Position numbers and translations under genes: made by a program. 64,000 nucleotides of DNA, from the IMG/VR virus record IMGVR_UViG_3300028654_000384, positions 1-64,000 of that record. One strand, given 5' to 3'. This DNA is from a virus. Positions 41,792-50,323 of the stretch are shown piece by piece. A model generated the notes under the pieces. It had not been told where the DNA came from. It did not search any database and worked only from the letters and a program-made list of their open reading frames with translations. The stretch's first letter is position 1. Each line of letters begins with the position of its first letter.

Positions 41792-43212
41792 TGGCGATAG
41801 CTTCGACAGTTTCATTCGGGACTTATGGGAAAGCGTTCCAAGAGAAGGTCATACAGGCCCTGCTCACCGACCGCCCGTGGGCCGAGCAGATGCAGGAAGT
41901 CATCGACACTTCGTACTTTGACCTACGCTACCTGACGTTCCTCGCCGAGCACTACTTCAACTACGCCAAGAAGTACAAGGTGTTTCCGTCGTTGCAACTG
42001 CTCATCACCATCATCCGTGACGAACTGAAGGTGGGCACTGACACCGTGCTCCGCGATCAGATCATCGAGTACTTGACGCGGATGCGCACCAGCCCCGACA
42101 TGGGTGACCTGCAGTACGTCAAGGAAAAGTCGCTCGACTTCTGTCGTAAGCAGGCACTGAAGCAGGCGTTGGGTGAGGCCGTCGAACAGATGCAGGACGG
42201 CAAGTACGAGCAGATCGTCGAGGGCATCAAGAAGGCCGTCTGCGTGGGCACTACACCCGCCTTGGGCCATGACTTCTTTCAGGACTATGAGGCCCGCTTC
42301 ACCCGGCTGCAGCGTAACTGCGTGGCCACGGGCCTCGACGAGCTCGACCGCAAGGACATCCTCAATGGAGGTTTGGGTGGTGGTGAACTCGGCGTCATTG
42401 TCGCTCCGACTGGGGTCGGCAAATCGCACTTCTTGACGTGGTTGGGTTGTCACGCGCTCCGTCGAGGCGTCGACGTGCTGCACTACACCTTCGAGCTGTC
42501 TGAGGCGGCGACGGGTCTACGTTACGACTCCAACCTCTGTGACATTGACTCCAACACCGTCATCGAGAACAAGGACAAGGTCATCGAGACGTATCGGACG
42601 GCGAAGATGGGTCGGCTGATGATCAAGGAATTTCCTGCCAACACGGCGACGATCTACACTCTTCGTGCACACATGGAGCGGCTCGATCTCAAGGGCTTCA
42701 GCCCGGGCATGCTGATCATTGACTACGCCGACATCATGCGGTCAACGCGTCAATACGACTCGCTGCGCCATGAACTGAAGTTGATCTATGAGGAATTACG
42801 TAGCTTCTCAATGGAGAAGAGGATCCCAGTATGGACCGCCAGTCAGAGCAATCGCGAAGGCAGCACGCAGGATGTCGTTGACCTCAATAACATGAGCGAA
42901 GCGTACGGGAAAGCGATGACTGCAGATGTTGTGTTGAGCCTGAGTCGGCGCACACACGAGAAGTCATCTGGTGAGGGGCGCCTCTGCGTGGCCAAGAACA
43001 GGTCGGGCAGAGATGGGCTGGTTTATCCGGTGCTGATTGACACCGCGCGGAGTAAGTTTGCCATAACGGGCGGAGTGATGGGCTTTCAAAAGGCGACTGA
43101 CGACGATGAAAAGGAGAAGAAGCGACAGATCCGGGAGAAGTGGCTCGAACTCAAGCGAGAACCAGCATTCAATGAATCGCTCAAGCCCACTGCAACGCCG
43201 AGTGAAAGCTGA
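41791..43212 (+). CDS. DnaB-like replicative helicase (gp41-like)
   Basis: A 473-residue protein. Walker A APTGVGKS at residues 205-212, Walker B MLIIDYAD near 308-314, and the DnaB-type arginine and sensor region (ASQSNREG, ADVVLSLSRR, AKNRSGRDG). N-terminal 150 residues form the helical DnaB/gp41 N-domain. The enzyme unwinds DNA at the phage fork and normally partners with a primase, which is not visible in this window. ATG at 41791 overlaps the FEN stop. Confidence 0.9.
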   Translation: MAIASTVSFGTYGKAFQEKVIQALLTDRPWAEQMQEVIDTSYFDLRYLTFLAEHYFNYAKKYKVFPSLQLLITIIRDELKVGTDTVLRDQIIEYLTRMRTSPDMGDLQYVKEKSLDFCRKQALKQALGEAVEQMQDGKYEQIVEGIKKAVCVGTTPALGHDFFQDYEARFTRLQRNCVATGLDELDRKDILNGGLGGGELGVIVAPTGVGKSHFLTWLGCHALRRGVDVLHYTFELSEAATGLRYDSNLCDIDSNTVIENKDKVIETYRTAKMGRLMIKEFPANTATIYTLRAHMERLDLKGFSPGMLIIDYADIMRSTRQYDSLRHELKLIYEELRSFSMEKRIPVWTASQSNREGSTQDVVDLNNMSEAYGKAMTADVVLSLSRRTHEKSSGEGRLCVAKNRSGRDGLVYPVLIDTARSKFAITGGVMGFQKATDDDEKEKKRQIREKWLELKREPAFNESLKPTATPSES

Positions 43213-43266
43213 TGCTGATCATCACCCGAACTTTGCGCAAACCCTAAACCCGGGCAAGTTGCGTGA

Positions 43267-43272
43267 TAGTTA
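43267..43272 (+). promoter_or_regulatory. TAGTTA element upstream of RNR
   Basis: GTGATAGTTATGACC in the 136-base gap before the RNR gene, about 80 bases from the start. The motif matches those before sheath 2 and tail tube, but RNR is not expected to be a late gene, so this may be chance. Confidence 0.25.
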
Positions 43273-43348
43273 TGACCCTGGTAACGTGTCATCGGGCACC
43301 GCAAGTTAGCCCCCTGATATTCCACTTGGTCTCACAGGAGAGGGCAAA

Positions 43349-45856
43349 TTGACGACGACGTACACCTATGATGAGGCGCGTGACGCCTCGCTTACTTACT
43401 TTGACGGCGATGAGCTGGCGTCTGACGTTTTCGTTGGCAAGTATGCGCTGCAGGACTTGAAGGGCACGCTGTTCGAGCGCACGCCCGATGACATGCACGC
43501 CCGCGCTGCCCGAGAGTTTGCTCGCATCGAGGCCAACTACGCGAACCCACTGTCCAAGAGGGAGATTCAACGCCTGTTGTCATCGTGGGAAGTCGTCATG
43601 CAAGGCGGACCCATGTCGGCGATAGGCAACCCCTACCAGGTGCAGTCGTTGAGCAATTGCTTCGTCATTGAGTCACCCTATGACAGCTATGGCGGCATCA
43701 TGAAGGCTGACCAGGAGCAGGTGCAGATCATGAAGCGCCGCGGCGGCGTGGGTTTTGACATGTCGACGATTCGTCCGCAAGGCCTACCTGCTGCGAACGC
43801 GGCCCGGACGACCGACGGCATTGGCATCTTCATGGAGCGATACAGCAACACCTGTCGCGAAGTGGCCCAAGGTGGCCGTCGTGGGGCACTGATGCTGACG
43901 ATCAGCGTTCACCATCCCGAAGTACTGACCTTCGCCAACATCAAGCGCAACACCTTGAAGGTGACGGGTGCCAACGTGTCGGTGCGGGTGACCGACGACT
44001 TCATGAACGCCGTCATCAATGATAAACAGTACCAGCAGCGCTTTCCCGTCGACGGCCCACCCGGTAAATTGGTCACCGAGCAGTGGGTCAGCGCCCGCGA
44101 AGTGTGGTACAACATCATCGCGGCGATGCGTGACTGCAGCGAGCCCGGCATGCTATTCTGGGACACCGTGCAACGGATGGGCCCGGCAGATGCCTACGCA
44201 CAGTTCGGCTATGGATCGGTGAGCACCAACCCGTGCGGCGAAATTCCCCTCTCGTGCTACGACAGTTGTCGGTTGATGCTGATGAACTTGTGGAAGTTTG
44301 TCCGTGAGCCCTTCACTCCTCGAGCCAAGTTTGACTTCGCCGCTTTCGAGGCATCGACTTACATAGCTCAACGGCTGATGGACGATCTCGTCGATCTGGA
44401 GCTCGAGGCCATCGATAGGATCTTGGCCAAGCTCGACGCTGACCCCGAACCCGCCGGTGTCAAACGCACTGAGGTCGAATTGTGGCACAAGATCAGGAAC
44501 GCAGGCGCCAATGGCCGTCGCACTGGTCTGGGCATCACCGCACTGGGCGATTGCATCGCCGGCCTCAACATGCACTATGGCAGTGACGAGTCGATCGCGG
44601 TGACTGACGCCGTCTATCGGACGCTGGCACTGTCGAGCTATCGCTCGTCCGTCGCCATGGCCAAGGAACGCGGTGCCTTTCCGATCTTTTCTCATGACGT
44701 GGAACGGGGCAATCCATTCATCCAGCGCATCATGGCCGAGGATTACTCCCTTCGTCGTGACTATGAACAATACGGCCGCCGCAACATCGCCAACACCACG
44801 ACGGCCCCAGCAGGCAGCGTGTCGATCCTGACGCGGACAACGTCGGGCTGTGAGCCCGTGTTGTTCCTGAAGAGCCGTCGCAAGCGCAAGATCACCGCCG
44901 CTGACAAGCAGGCCCGCGTCGATGAGACCGATGCGTTGGGTGACCAGTGGCAGCACTATGACCTGTTTCATGCAGGGTTGACAGAGTGGATGCGAGTGAC
45001 GGGCGAGACCGACATCACCAAGTCGCCCTACCACGGTGCGACGGTCGAGTCGATCGATCCCCTGAAGAAGATCGCCGTGCAGGCCGCTGCACAGAAGTGG
45101 ATCTGTCACGCCATCAGCAATACCACTAACCTGCCCGAAGACGTCACGGTGGGCAGCGTCGAGGCCCTGTGCCTCCGCGCGTGGGAGACTGGGTGCAAGG
45201 GCGTCACCATCTACCGCAAGAACAGCCGAGCCGCCGTCATCGTTGATGAAGCGTCGGCAAACGCGGGAGGACAACCGCTGGTCGTCACCGAGACCCACGC
45301 GCCCAAGCGGCCCAAGGAACTGGAGTGCGACGTGCACCGGGTCGCCGTCAAGGGTGAGCAACACCTCGTCCTGGTGGGCCTGTTGAACGGCTCGCCTTAT
45401 GAGATCTTCGCGGGCCTGTCGGAGCAGGTCGAGGTGCCCAAGAAGGCCAAGCGAGGCACCCTGATCAAGAACGGTAAGAAGGATGGGTTGGCCACCTACA
45501 ACCTGCGCATTCCATTGGGTGATGATGACCAACTGTTATTGAGGGACGTGGTGTCGCTGTTCGACAATGCACTGCACGGCGCCTTCACCCGGACGTTGAG
45601 CCTGGCGCTGCGTCACGGCGTGCCCGTCCAGTACCTGGTCGAACAACTGCGCAAGGACAAGCACAGCGACATCACCTCGTTCAGCGCCGTCATCGCTCGG
45701 GTGTTGAAGGGCTACATTAAGGACGGTGCAGCGACGACGACTGACAAGGCATGCCCCAACTGTGGCGGTGCAACGCTGGTCTACCAACAGGGATGTGTGC
45801 AGTGTGTGGGTGGCATGTTGCCCAATGGAACGGCGTGCACGTGGAGCAAGTGCTGA
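43349..45856 (+). CDS. nrdJ: Adenosylcobalamin-dependent ribonucleotide reductase (class II)
   Basis: An 835-residue protein with a TTG start preceded by AGGAG. Conserved elements: LSNCFVI with Cys104, RRGGVGFDMSTIRP, NPCGEIPL (Asn294, Cys296, Glu298), TAPAGSVSIL and a C-terminal TSCPD-like domain with a Cys cluster (CPNCGG ... CVQC). This layout is that of the single-subunit B12-dependent enzyme, NrdJ, which needs neither oxygen nor a second subunit and makes dNTPs for phage replication. The 136-base gap in front is the largest nearby. Confidence 0.92.
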   Translation: MTTTYTYDEARDASLTYFDGDELASDVFVGKYALQDLKGTLFERTPDDMHARAAREFARIEANYANPLSKREIQRLLSSWEVVMQGGPMSAIGNPYQVQSLSNCFVIESPYDSYGGIMKADQEQVQIMKRRGGVGFDMSTIRPQGLPAANAARTTDGIGIFMERYSNTCREVAQGGRRGALMLTISVHHPEVLTFANIKRNTLKVTGANVSVRVTDDFMNAVINDKQYQQRFPVDGPPGKLVTEQWVSAREVWYNIIAAMRDCSEPGMLFWDTVQRMGPADAYAQFGYGSVSTNPCGEIPLSCYDSCRLMLMNLWKFVREPFTPRAKFDFAAFEASTYIAQRLMDDLVDLELEAIDRILAKLDADPEPAGVKRTEVELWHKIRNAGANGRRTGLGITALGDCIAGLNMHYGSDESIAVTDAVYRTLALSSYRSSVAMAKERGAFPIFSHDVERGNPFIQRIMAEDYSLRRDYEQYGRRNIANTTTAPAGSVSILTRTTSGCEPVLFLKSRRKRKITAADKQARVDETDALGDQWQHYDLFHAGLTEWMRVTGETDITKSPYHGATVESIDPLKKIAVQAAAQKWICHAISNTTNLPEDVTVGSVEALCLRAWETGCKGVTIYRKNSRAAVIVDEASANAGGQPLVVTETHAPKRPKELECDVHRVAVKGEQHLVLVGLLNGSPYEIFAGLSEQVEVPKKAKRGTLIKNGKKDGLATYNLRIPLGDDDQLLLRDVVSLFDNALHGAFTRTLSLALRHGVPVQYLVEQLRKDKHSDITSFSAVIARVLKGYIKDGAATTTDKACPNCGGATLVYQQGCVQCVGGMLPNGTACTWSKC

Positions 45857-45865
45857 GCTGACCGA

Positions 45866-45871
45866 TACTTA
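45866..45871 (+). promoter_or_regulatory. Candidate late promoter element TACTTA
   Basis: Part of a 20-base stretch (45864-45883) that also occurs unchanged at 61714-61733, including the AGGAG ribosome-binding site. Both copies lie in front of genes encoding tagged proteins. Confidence 0.55.
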
Positions 45872-45889
45872 TCGCTCAGGAGCACGCGC

Positions 45890-46258
45890 ATGAGGGTCAG
45901 TTACCGCGCACTGAAGAAGATCATCCGTGAAGTGGCGCTGTCGCCCTCCGTCTTCAAGAACAACCACGTGGTGCAGGATCCCATGGATCGGCCCAACATC
46001 GCGCAGGCACTGACGGCGTTGGAGCAGCCCTTCAAGACTGGGTTGGAGACCAACCTCGTCCTCGATGCCCGTGACAGCTACGACGAGGAGACGCGGGAGC
46101 TCGACGATGCCGAATACGCGAGGATCAAGGACGTGGCGGCGAAGGCGACTGAGTTGATGCTGGCTCGCGCCCACAAGGCGGTGCAGGCGTCGTGGGCCGA
46201 GGCGATGAAGGGCGTGGGCAGCGCCGACAAAGCAACCGTACAGAAGAAGGTGGCGTGA
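45890..46258 (+). CDS. Tagged small protein (first of four in tandem)
   Basis: A 122-residue protein, ATG after AGGAG. N-terminus MRVSYRALKKIIREVALS: a basic first helix ending in I-R-E|V, the tag and a candidate prohead-protease site. The remainder is helical, with acidic segment DSYDEETRELDDAEYARIKD and Ala/Lys-rich end. It overlaps the next tagged gene by one base. Its arrangement with three others (46258, 46509, 46858) suggests one operon of co-produced virion proteins. Confidence 0.68.
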   Translation: MRVSYRALKKIIREVALSPSVFKNNHVVQDPMDRPNIAQALTALEQPFKTGLETNLVLDARDSYDEETRELDDAEYARIKDVAAKATELMLARAHKAVQASWAEAMKGVGSADKATVQKKVA

Positions 46259-46509
46259 TGGCAAAGGTAATCAAGCTAACGCAGGAGCAGCTCAGGAATC
46301 TCATCAAGGAAGGGATTAGTACCGGCGAAGTGCGTGCAATGACCCATCACCTACAAGACATTAAACGCTCTCTTGGGCGGATGGGTGCTATTCAACAAGG
46401 CATTGGATATGGCAATACGACATCCGAGATCTCCAGTGCACTCGATGCGCTTAAAAGTGCCATCGATGAAGTCGACGAAGTGCTCATTCAGGCACTCGGA
46501 GGTAAGTGA
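46258..46509 (+). CDS. Tagged small protein (second of four)
   Basis: An 83-residue protein. N-terminus MAKVIKLTQEQLRNLIKEGIS, where the tag KLTQEQLRNLIKE is displaced four residues by a short extension. The body is a long amphipathic helix region (SEISSALDALKSAIDEVDEV). Starts by overlap with the previous stop; the ATG at 46258 is chosen because the longer frame overlaps the previous gene without a start signal. It overlaps the next gene by one base. Confidence 0.65.
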   Translation: MAKVIKLTQEQLRNLIKEGISTGEVRAMTHHLQDIKRSLGRMGAIQQGIGYGNTTSEISSALDALKSAIDEVDEVLIQALGGK

Positions 46510-46853
46510 TGGTAAAGTTGTCAGTGAAACAACTGCGGAATCTCATTCGTGAAGCCGGTGAAGGTCTGAAGACCCCTTCTCGGCACATGAGGTGGGGCAC
46601 ATGGATGGTTGCATGGGGCGTAGCGCTAGCCGATGCAGGTGTCAACCAAGAGGATCTGCCGATCTTCGACGTCGTTGATGAGGACATGGGACAACTTGCT
46701 CTGGAGAAGATGTGGGGCGACTTCTTCGATAAGGGCAAGTCACCTGAAGAAGCCGTAGCACTGGCGATGGATCGTGATGCGTTCGCTGCTGACTATTACG
46801 ATCCCTACATCGACGAATTCACTAGTGAACTTGAACACGCTGGGAGGCTGTGA
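46509..46853 (+). CDS. Tagged small protein (third of four)
   Basis: A 114-residue protein. N-terminus MVKLSVKQLRNLIREAGEG is almost the same as that of the preceding protein (QLRNLI-E) and contains the I-R-E|A site. The body is acidic and helical, with Trp/Asp-rich segments (MRWGTWMVAWGVALADAG). Coupled by overlap with the upstream gene. No enzyme motif is seen. Confidence 0.66.
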   Translation: MVKLSVKQLRNLIREAGEGLKTPSRHMRWGTWMVAWGVALADAGVNQEDLPIFDVVDEDMGQLALEKMWGDFFDKGKSPEEAVALAMDRDAFAADYYDPYIDEFTSELEHAGRL

Positions 46854-46857
46854 TCCA

Positions 46858-47151
46858 TTGAAATCCACGGTGGGCCAGCTGCGCCGCATCCTCTTTGAAG
46901 AGGCACCTCCGCGCGTGCTGCACGAGGCCTACCTCAACGGCGTGCCCGAGTGGCAGCTCCGCCAAGATACCACCGACTACGTTGACCAGATCCGCGTCCG
47001 CATCAAGCAGTTCATCCTGCTGAACAAGAGCCAGAGCTCGTCAGACCAGCGTGAGGCCATCAACGCCATGAACGACGTCTGTGATGAACTCGAGATGAAA
47101 CTCTATGACCAACTGGAAAATAGTCTCTTCGACTTCACGCGGCGAGTTTGA
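46858..47151 (+). CDS. Tagged small protein (fourth of four)
   Basis: A 97-residue protein. A TTG at 46858, four bases after the previous stop, gives MKSTVGQLRRILFEEAPPR, the tag with L-F-E|E. The longer in-frame ATG lies deep in the previous gene and is rejected. The body is helical (YVDQIRVRIKQFILLNKSQS). Product may be co-translated with the upstream gene. Confidence 0.6.
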   Translation: MKSTVGQLRRILFEEAPPRVLHEAYLNGVPEWQLRQDTTDYVDQIRVRIKQFILLNKSQSSSDQREAINAMNDVCDELEMKLYDQLENSLFDFTRRV

Positions 47152-47180
47152 GGTACGTTCATAATCGTCAGTGAACAGCC

Positions 47181-47186
47181 TAGTTA
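47181..47186 (+). promoter_or_regulatory. Candidate late promoter element TAGTTA
   Basis: CCTAGTTATCAGTATGACC: the motif begins 11 bases before the ATG at 47192. Confidence 0.3.
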
Positions 47187-47191
47187 TCAGT

Positions 47192-47404
47192 ATGACCCTC
47201 CTAATGCTGTTCGCCGCCGTCCTCATCTTTGCACTTTTCATTTGGATTGCCAGCATCGTGCCGGTGCCTGCAAAGATGCCCTGGCTCCGTACCATCTTCT
47301 ACATTTTCATCGCGCTGGTCGCGATCGTCCTTTTGGCGCAGTTCGCCGGCTGCACTGACCTGGGCCTCAACCACAGCATCGGCGTCGGCCACCGCGCCAA
47401 CTAA
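47192..47404 (+). CDS. Small two-TM membrane protein (holin-like candidate)
   Basis: A 70-residue protein from the ATG at 47192, or 77 from the GTG at 47171. Two hydrophobic helices: MLFAAVLIFALFIWIASIV and TIFYIFIALVAIVLLAQFAG, with a short loop holding Pro and Lys, and a polar C-terminus. This size and layout are typical of class II holins, but many small phage membrane proteins look the same. No endolysin gene is nearby, though the LD-carboxypeptidase lies 13 kb away. Confidence 0.6.
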   Translation: MTLLMLFAAVLIFALFIWIASIVPVPAKMPWLRTIFYIFIALVAIVLLAQFAGCTDLGLNHSIGVGHRAN

Positions 47405-47409
47405 TTGCC

Positions 47410-47438
47410 TTGACCATCTCGCCCACCCGGTATAGGGT
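47410..47438 (+). promoter_or_regulatory. Promoter TTGACC-17-TAGGGT, leaderless
   Basis: TAGGGT begins exactly 12 bases before the ATG at 47445, and the -35 is near-consensus. Confidence 0.65.
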
Positions 47439-47444
47439 GTGGCG

Positions 47445-47768
47445 ATGGACCTTGAAGAGCACTACGTAGCCTGCGCCTGCAGTGACTTCAACCACGTCTT
47501 TCGCTTCGTCTTTGACCCCGACGACGGCGACCTGTGGTTGGAGGTGCAGTTGCGCCAGTGGCGACCCTGGTACAAGCGTGCGTGGATTGCACTGCGCTAT
47601 GCCTTCGGTCTGCAACAGGCCTATGGCCACTATGACGTCACGGTGCTGAAATCAGCCGACTTCGCGCGGTTGCATGCGCTGCTCGATCGCGCCGAGGCCT
47701 TTGACCGTGCCCGCTCGGCCGCCGCGGCCCTTGGTTCACTGCAGAATAAACCCGTGTTGAAAGGATAG
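47445..47768 (+). CDS. Small conserved phage protein, unknown
   Basis: A 107-residue protein. N-terminus MDLEEHYVACACSDFNHVFRFVFDPDDGDLWLEVQLRQW: Cys-x-Cys and Asp/Asn/His positions followed by an antiparallel strand pair. The pattern CxCxDxNHxxRF is one I recall from uncharacterised phage proteins. A metal-binding role is possible. The start is fixed by the leaderless promoter; the GTG at 47439 lies beside the -10. It precedes thyX by eight bases. Confidence 0.6.
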   Translation: MDLEEHYVACACSDFNHVFRFVFDPDDGDLWLEVQLRQWRPWYKRAWIALRYAFGLQQAYGHYDVTVLKSADFARLHALLDRAEAFDRARSAAAALGSLQNKPVLKG

Positions 47769-47776
47769 GTTCTCCA

Positions 47777-48688
47777 ATGGCCTACAATGCAAAGGTGCTG
47801 TGTGATAGCCTGAGTCCTGATGGCGTGCGACTCATCACGATGGAGGTGACATTCGCGAGATGTGTCCTCGCTGAGATAAATACGCATAGGGCATTTTCCC
47901 GTAACAGCGCATCATCCCGTGCAATCCCGATTGCAAAGATGTTGCAAAGAGTACAGGATGATCCTTTCATCCCCATTTATTGGGGGCGCAATCAAAGCGG
48001 GATGCAGGCGAATGAAGAGTTGACACCTGAAGCACAAGCGCTAGCACTAGAACAGTGGTTGTTGGCTCGTGATAACGCTGTGAAAACGGTGGAACGTCTT
48101 CAGTCGCCCGACATCAACCTTCACAAACAGATCGCTAATCGGCTACTAGAACCCTTTCTTTATCATACTGCAATCATAAGTGCCACCGAGTGGGGCAATT
48201 TCTGGGGCTTGCGCTGTCACCCCGCCGCGCAGCCCGAGATCAGGAAGGCCGCCGACTTGATGCGCGCCGAGTACGATGCATCGGAACCCTTTCCCGTCAA
48301 CTATGGCGACTGGCACCTGCCGCTCGTGCGCCACGCCGAGGCCTTCGACCTGCAGGTCAACGGCATGTCGCTCGACGACGTCGTCAAGGTGTCTGCGGGT
48401 AGGTGTGCCCGGGTGTCGTACCTGACTCATGCTGGGATAAGAGATCCGAAGGCCGACATTGAACTGTGCGATAGGTTGGTGAGCTCGGGCCACATGAGTC
48501 CGCTCGAGCACGTCGCTAGGCCGATGACGCGTGAAGACGCTGAGCGGTTGGTATGCGCCAGTGTTGATTTACCCGCTCGTCACTACATCGACATCAAGCA
48601 GGTGTTCTGTGGCAATTACAGAGGGTGGGTACAAGCGCGCAAGGAACTGCAACACGAGGCCGACTTCTCTGCACGTCCGTCAGTTTGA
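47777..48688 (+). CDS. thyX: FAD-dependent thymidylate synthase
   Basis: A 303-residue protein. ThyX signature THRAFSRNSASSR at residues 36-48 (family consensus RHRxxSxNxxSxR; the first Arg is Thr here) and the C-terminal GNYRGWVQARKEL region. Makes dTMP from dUMP using FAD and methylenetetrahydrofolate; it works with the thymidylate kinase next door. Base use changes within the gene: the first 400 bases are AT-rich and the sequence turns GC-rich near 48185. ATG after AAAGGATAGG; a TAGGTT lies 11 bases upstream. Confidence 0.92.
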   Translation: MAYNAKVLCDSLSPDGVRLITMEVTFARCVLAEINTHRAFSRNSASSRAIPIAKMLQRVQDDPFIPIYWGRNQSGMQANEELTPEAQALALEQWLLARDNAVKTVERLQSPDINLHKQIANRLLEPFLYHTAIISATEWGNFWGLRCHPAAQPEIRKAADLMRAEYDASEPFPVNYGDWHLPLVRHAEAFDLQVNGMSLDDVVKVSAGRCARVSYLTHAGIRDPKADIELCDRLVSSGHMSPLEHVARPMTREDAERLVCASVDLPARHYIDIKQVFCGNYRGWVQARKELQHEADFSARPSV

Positions 48689-48788
48689 TTATCGTTTTAG
48701 AGGGTCCTGAAATATAATTTGTTAACATATGAACAACTTGCGCTAATGACAGACGTTACATGGAATAAAGGAGCAAAGGAATACATTG

Positions 48789-49400
48789 ATGAAAAATGCA
48801 ATAACGCTGGCATTTGAAGGGCCCGATCGGCACGGAAAATCGACGCAGGCCAAGTTGCTGCACGAGGCATGCCTTGCCGCTGGGTACAAGGCCATCCTCG
48901 TCAAGGTACCCACCGATTCCTGCACTCGGACGCACCGCTTGATCTACGCCATGTTGGCCAACGGTTGGGCACGCAAGGTGCCACACCTGTTTCAACTGGT
49001 GCACTTTCTCAACAAGTTGCTGTTTCAATTGCTGTACTTGCCCATCATGTTGAAGTGGTGTGACATCGTCATCCTCGATCGTTGGGCGCTGTCGGCGACG
49101 GTGTACGGTACCGTCGACGGTGCCAATCGCTGGTTCTCACGCGCGCTGTTCTCCCTGTTGAAGAAGCCCGACATCACTGTTGTTTTTCACGGTGCGCCTT
49201 TCAAGCGGGCGTCGGTCGACGATTCCTACGAGAAGGACGGCGGCTTTCAACAGCGCGTCGCGCAGGGGTACGTTGACTGGGCGATGGAACACCCGTTTGA
49301 TCACACGTTGATCAACAATCAGTTCAAGGATGTCAATGGCATTCACAGCGACATCATCACTCGACTCCTTCAACGCGGCTTGATACGTGGTGTGAAGTGA
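48789..49400 (+). CDS. tmk: Thymidylate kinase-like P-loop kinase
   Basis: A 203-residue protein. ATG at 48789 with AAAGGA upstream, in an AT-rich 100-base gap. P-loop FEGPDRHGKST at residues 9-19, DRW motif in VILDRWALSATVYG near 96, and a C-terminal HTLINNQF-type helix. It phosphorylates dTMP to dTDP, the next step after ThyX. P-loop Gly/Lys/Ser are intact. Confidence 0.85.
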   Translation: MKNAITLAFEGPDRHGKSTQAKLLHEACLAAGYKAILVKVPTDSCTRTHRLIYAMLANGWARKVPHLFQLVHFLNKLLFQLLYLPIMLKWCDIVILDRWALSATVYGTVDGANRWFSRALFSLLKKPDITVVFHGAPFKRASVDDSYEKDGGFQQRVAQGYVDWAMEHPFDHTLINNQFKDVNGIHSDIITRLLQRGLIRGVK

Positions 49401-50005
49401 TCTTCGATTGTCTCGTCGCCGACCCGCCTTGGGCCTTTGACGACAAGTTGGCGCGGATGAAGTCGCCCACTCGCCGCGGCGCCGCATCGCAGTACTCGAC
49501 GTTGTCGCTGGCCGACATTGCAGCACTGAAGGTGCAGGACCTGATCAATCCTGCCGGTTGTGTGCTGGCGCTGTGGGTGCCGTCAACGCTGCTGCTCGAC
49601 GGGCTCCGGGTGATGCAGGCTTGGGGGTTCTCTCCCAAGAGCACCGTCATCTGGGTCAAGACGTCAAAGAAGGCGCAGCCCATCGACGTGGCGACGGGTG
49701 ACGGCCTGGCCTTCGGCATGGGGCGGACGTTCAGGCAATCGCACGAGCTGGCGCTGATCGGCACCGCGGGTAAGAGCGTCTATCCGACGATGCAGGATCA
49801 CTCGCAGCGGTCGGTCATCTTTGCGCCCAACATGGGCCATAGCCAGAAGCCCGATGAGCTGCAACTGCGCCTCGAGAAAATGTGGCCTGACGCTCAGAGG
49901 TTGGAACTGTTCGCCCGGCGCTCGCTGCTCAATTGGACGTGCGTGGGCGATGGAATTGACGGCCTCGACATTCGCGACGCTATACAAAAGCTCACAGCGC
50001 TGTAA
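49397..50005 (+). CDS. MT-A70-type adenine DNA methyltransferase
   Basis: A 202-residue protein, GTG start overlapping the tmk stop. Catalytic DPPW at residues 9-12 (VADPPWAFDD), AdoMet side motif LELFARR near the end and NMGHSQKPDELQLRLE. MT-A70 enzymes methylate adenine N6; in phages they protect DNA from restriction. It is one of three methyltransferases in the window, with no restriction enzyme beside it. Confidence 0.82.
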   Translation: MIFDCLVADPPWAFDDKLARMKSPTRRGAASQYSTLSLADIAALKVQDLINPAGCVLALWVPSTLLLDGLRVMQAWGFSPKSTVIWVKTSKKAQPIDVATGDGLAFGMGRTFRQSHELALIGTAGKSVYPTMQDHSQRSVIFAPNMGHSQKPDELQLRLEKMWPDAQRLELFARRSLLNWTCVGDGIDGLDIRDAIQKLTAL

Positions 50006-50008
50006 GAT
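49980..50008 (+). promoter_or_regulatory. TANNNT -10 element (TAAGAT), leaderless
   Basis: TAAGAT (50003-50008) begins exactly 12 bases before the ATG at 50015. The -35 (CTATAC) is weak. Confidence 0.5.
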
Positions 50009-50014
50009 CTGCAC

Positions 50015-50323
50015 ATGAAACGAGATTACTCAAAGCGCACGAGCACGATGTACGATGATCGTGACGGCGACACCTTGACGACGTTGAGCGCGCCTCTCAT
50101 CAAGACGTGTGACAGCGAGAAGCCCATCATGACGTTCTTCTTGATGCCGGTGTCGGGGACGGTGCCGACGTCACAGCATGGACAACCCGCGATTGGTTTT
50201 GAAATCATCGGTTACGTGAGACTGGACGCATTATCGAGGGACCTGCAGGCCGCCGTCCGCAAAGAGCTACATACCCGCCCACCAACCGCGCCATTGGGCA
50301 CGCGCACAGGAGATGCAGGATGA
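50015..50323 (+). CDS. Unknown small protein
   Basis: A 102-residue protein with a basic N-terminus (MKRDYSKRTSTMYDDRDGD), a central strand pair (MTFFLMPVSGTVPTSQHGQP, GFEIIGYVRLDAL) and Thr/Pro-rich end. No domain is recognised. The start is fixed by a leaderless-type promoter. It overlaps the Ntn-hydrolase candidate by ATGA. Confidence 0.5.
   Translation: MKRDYSKRTSTMYDDRDGDTLTTLSAPLIKTCDSEKPIMTFFLMPVSGTVPTSQHGQPAIGFEIIGYVRLDALSRDLQAAVRKELHTRPPTAPLGTRTGDAG

Noticed and set aside
43213-43348. Riboswitch (B12) in front of the class II RNR gene
   Set aside because: The 136-base gap is shorter than a cobalamin riboswitch and I could not see the B12-box pattern.
44153-45532. 459-codon minus-strand open frame over the RNR gene
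   Set aside because: Shadow frame of nrdJ; Val/His/Arg-rich low-quality composition, no motif.
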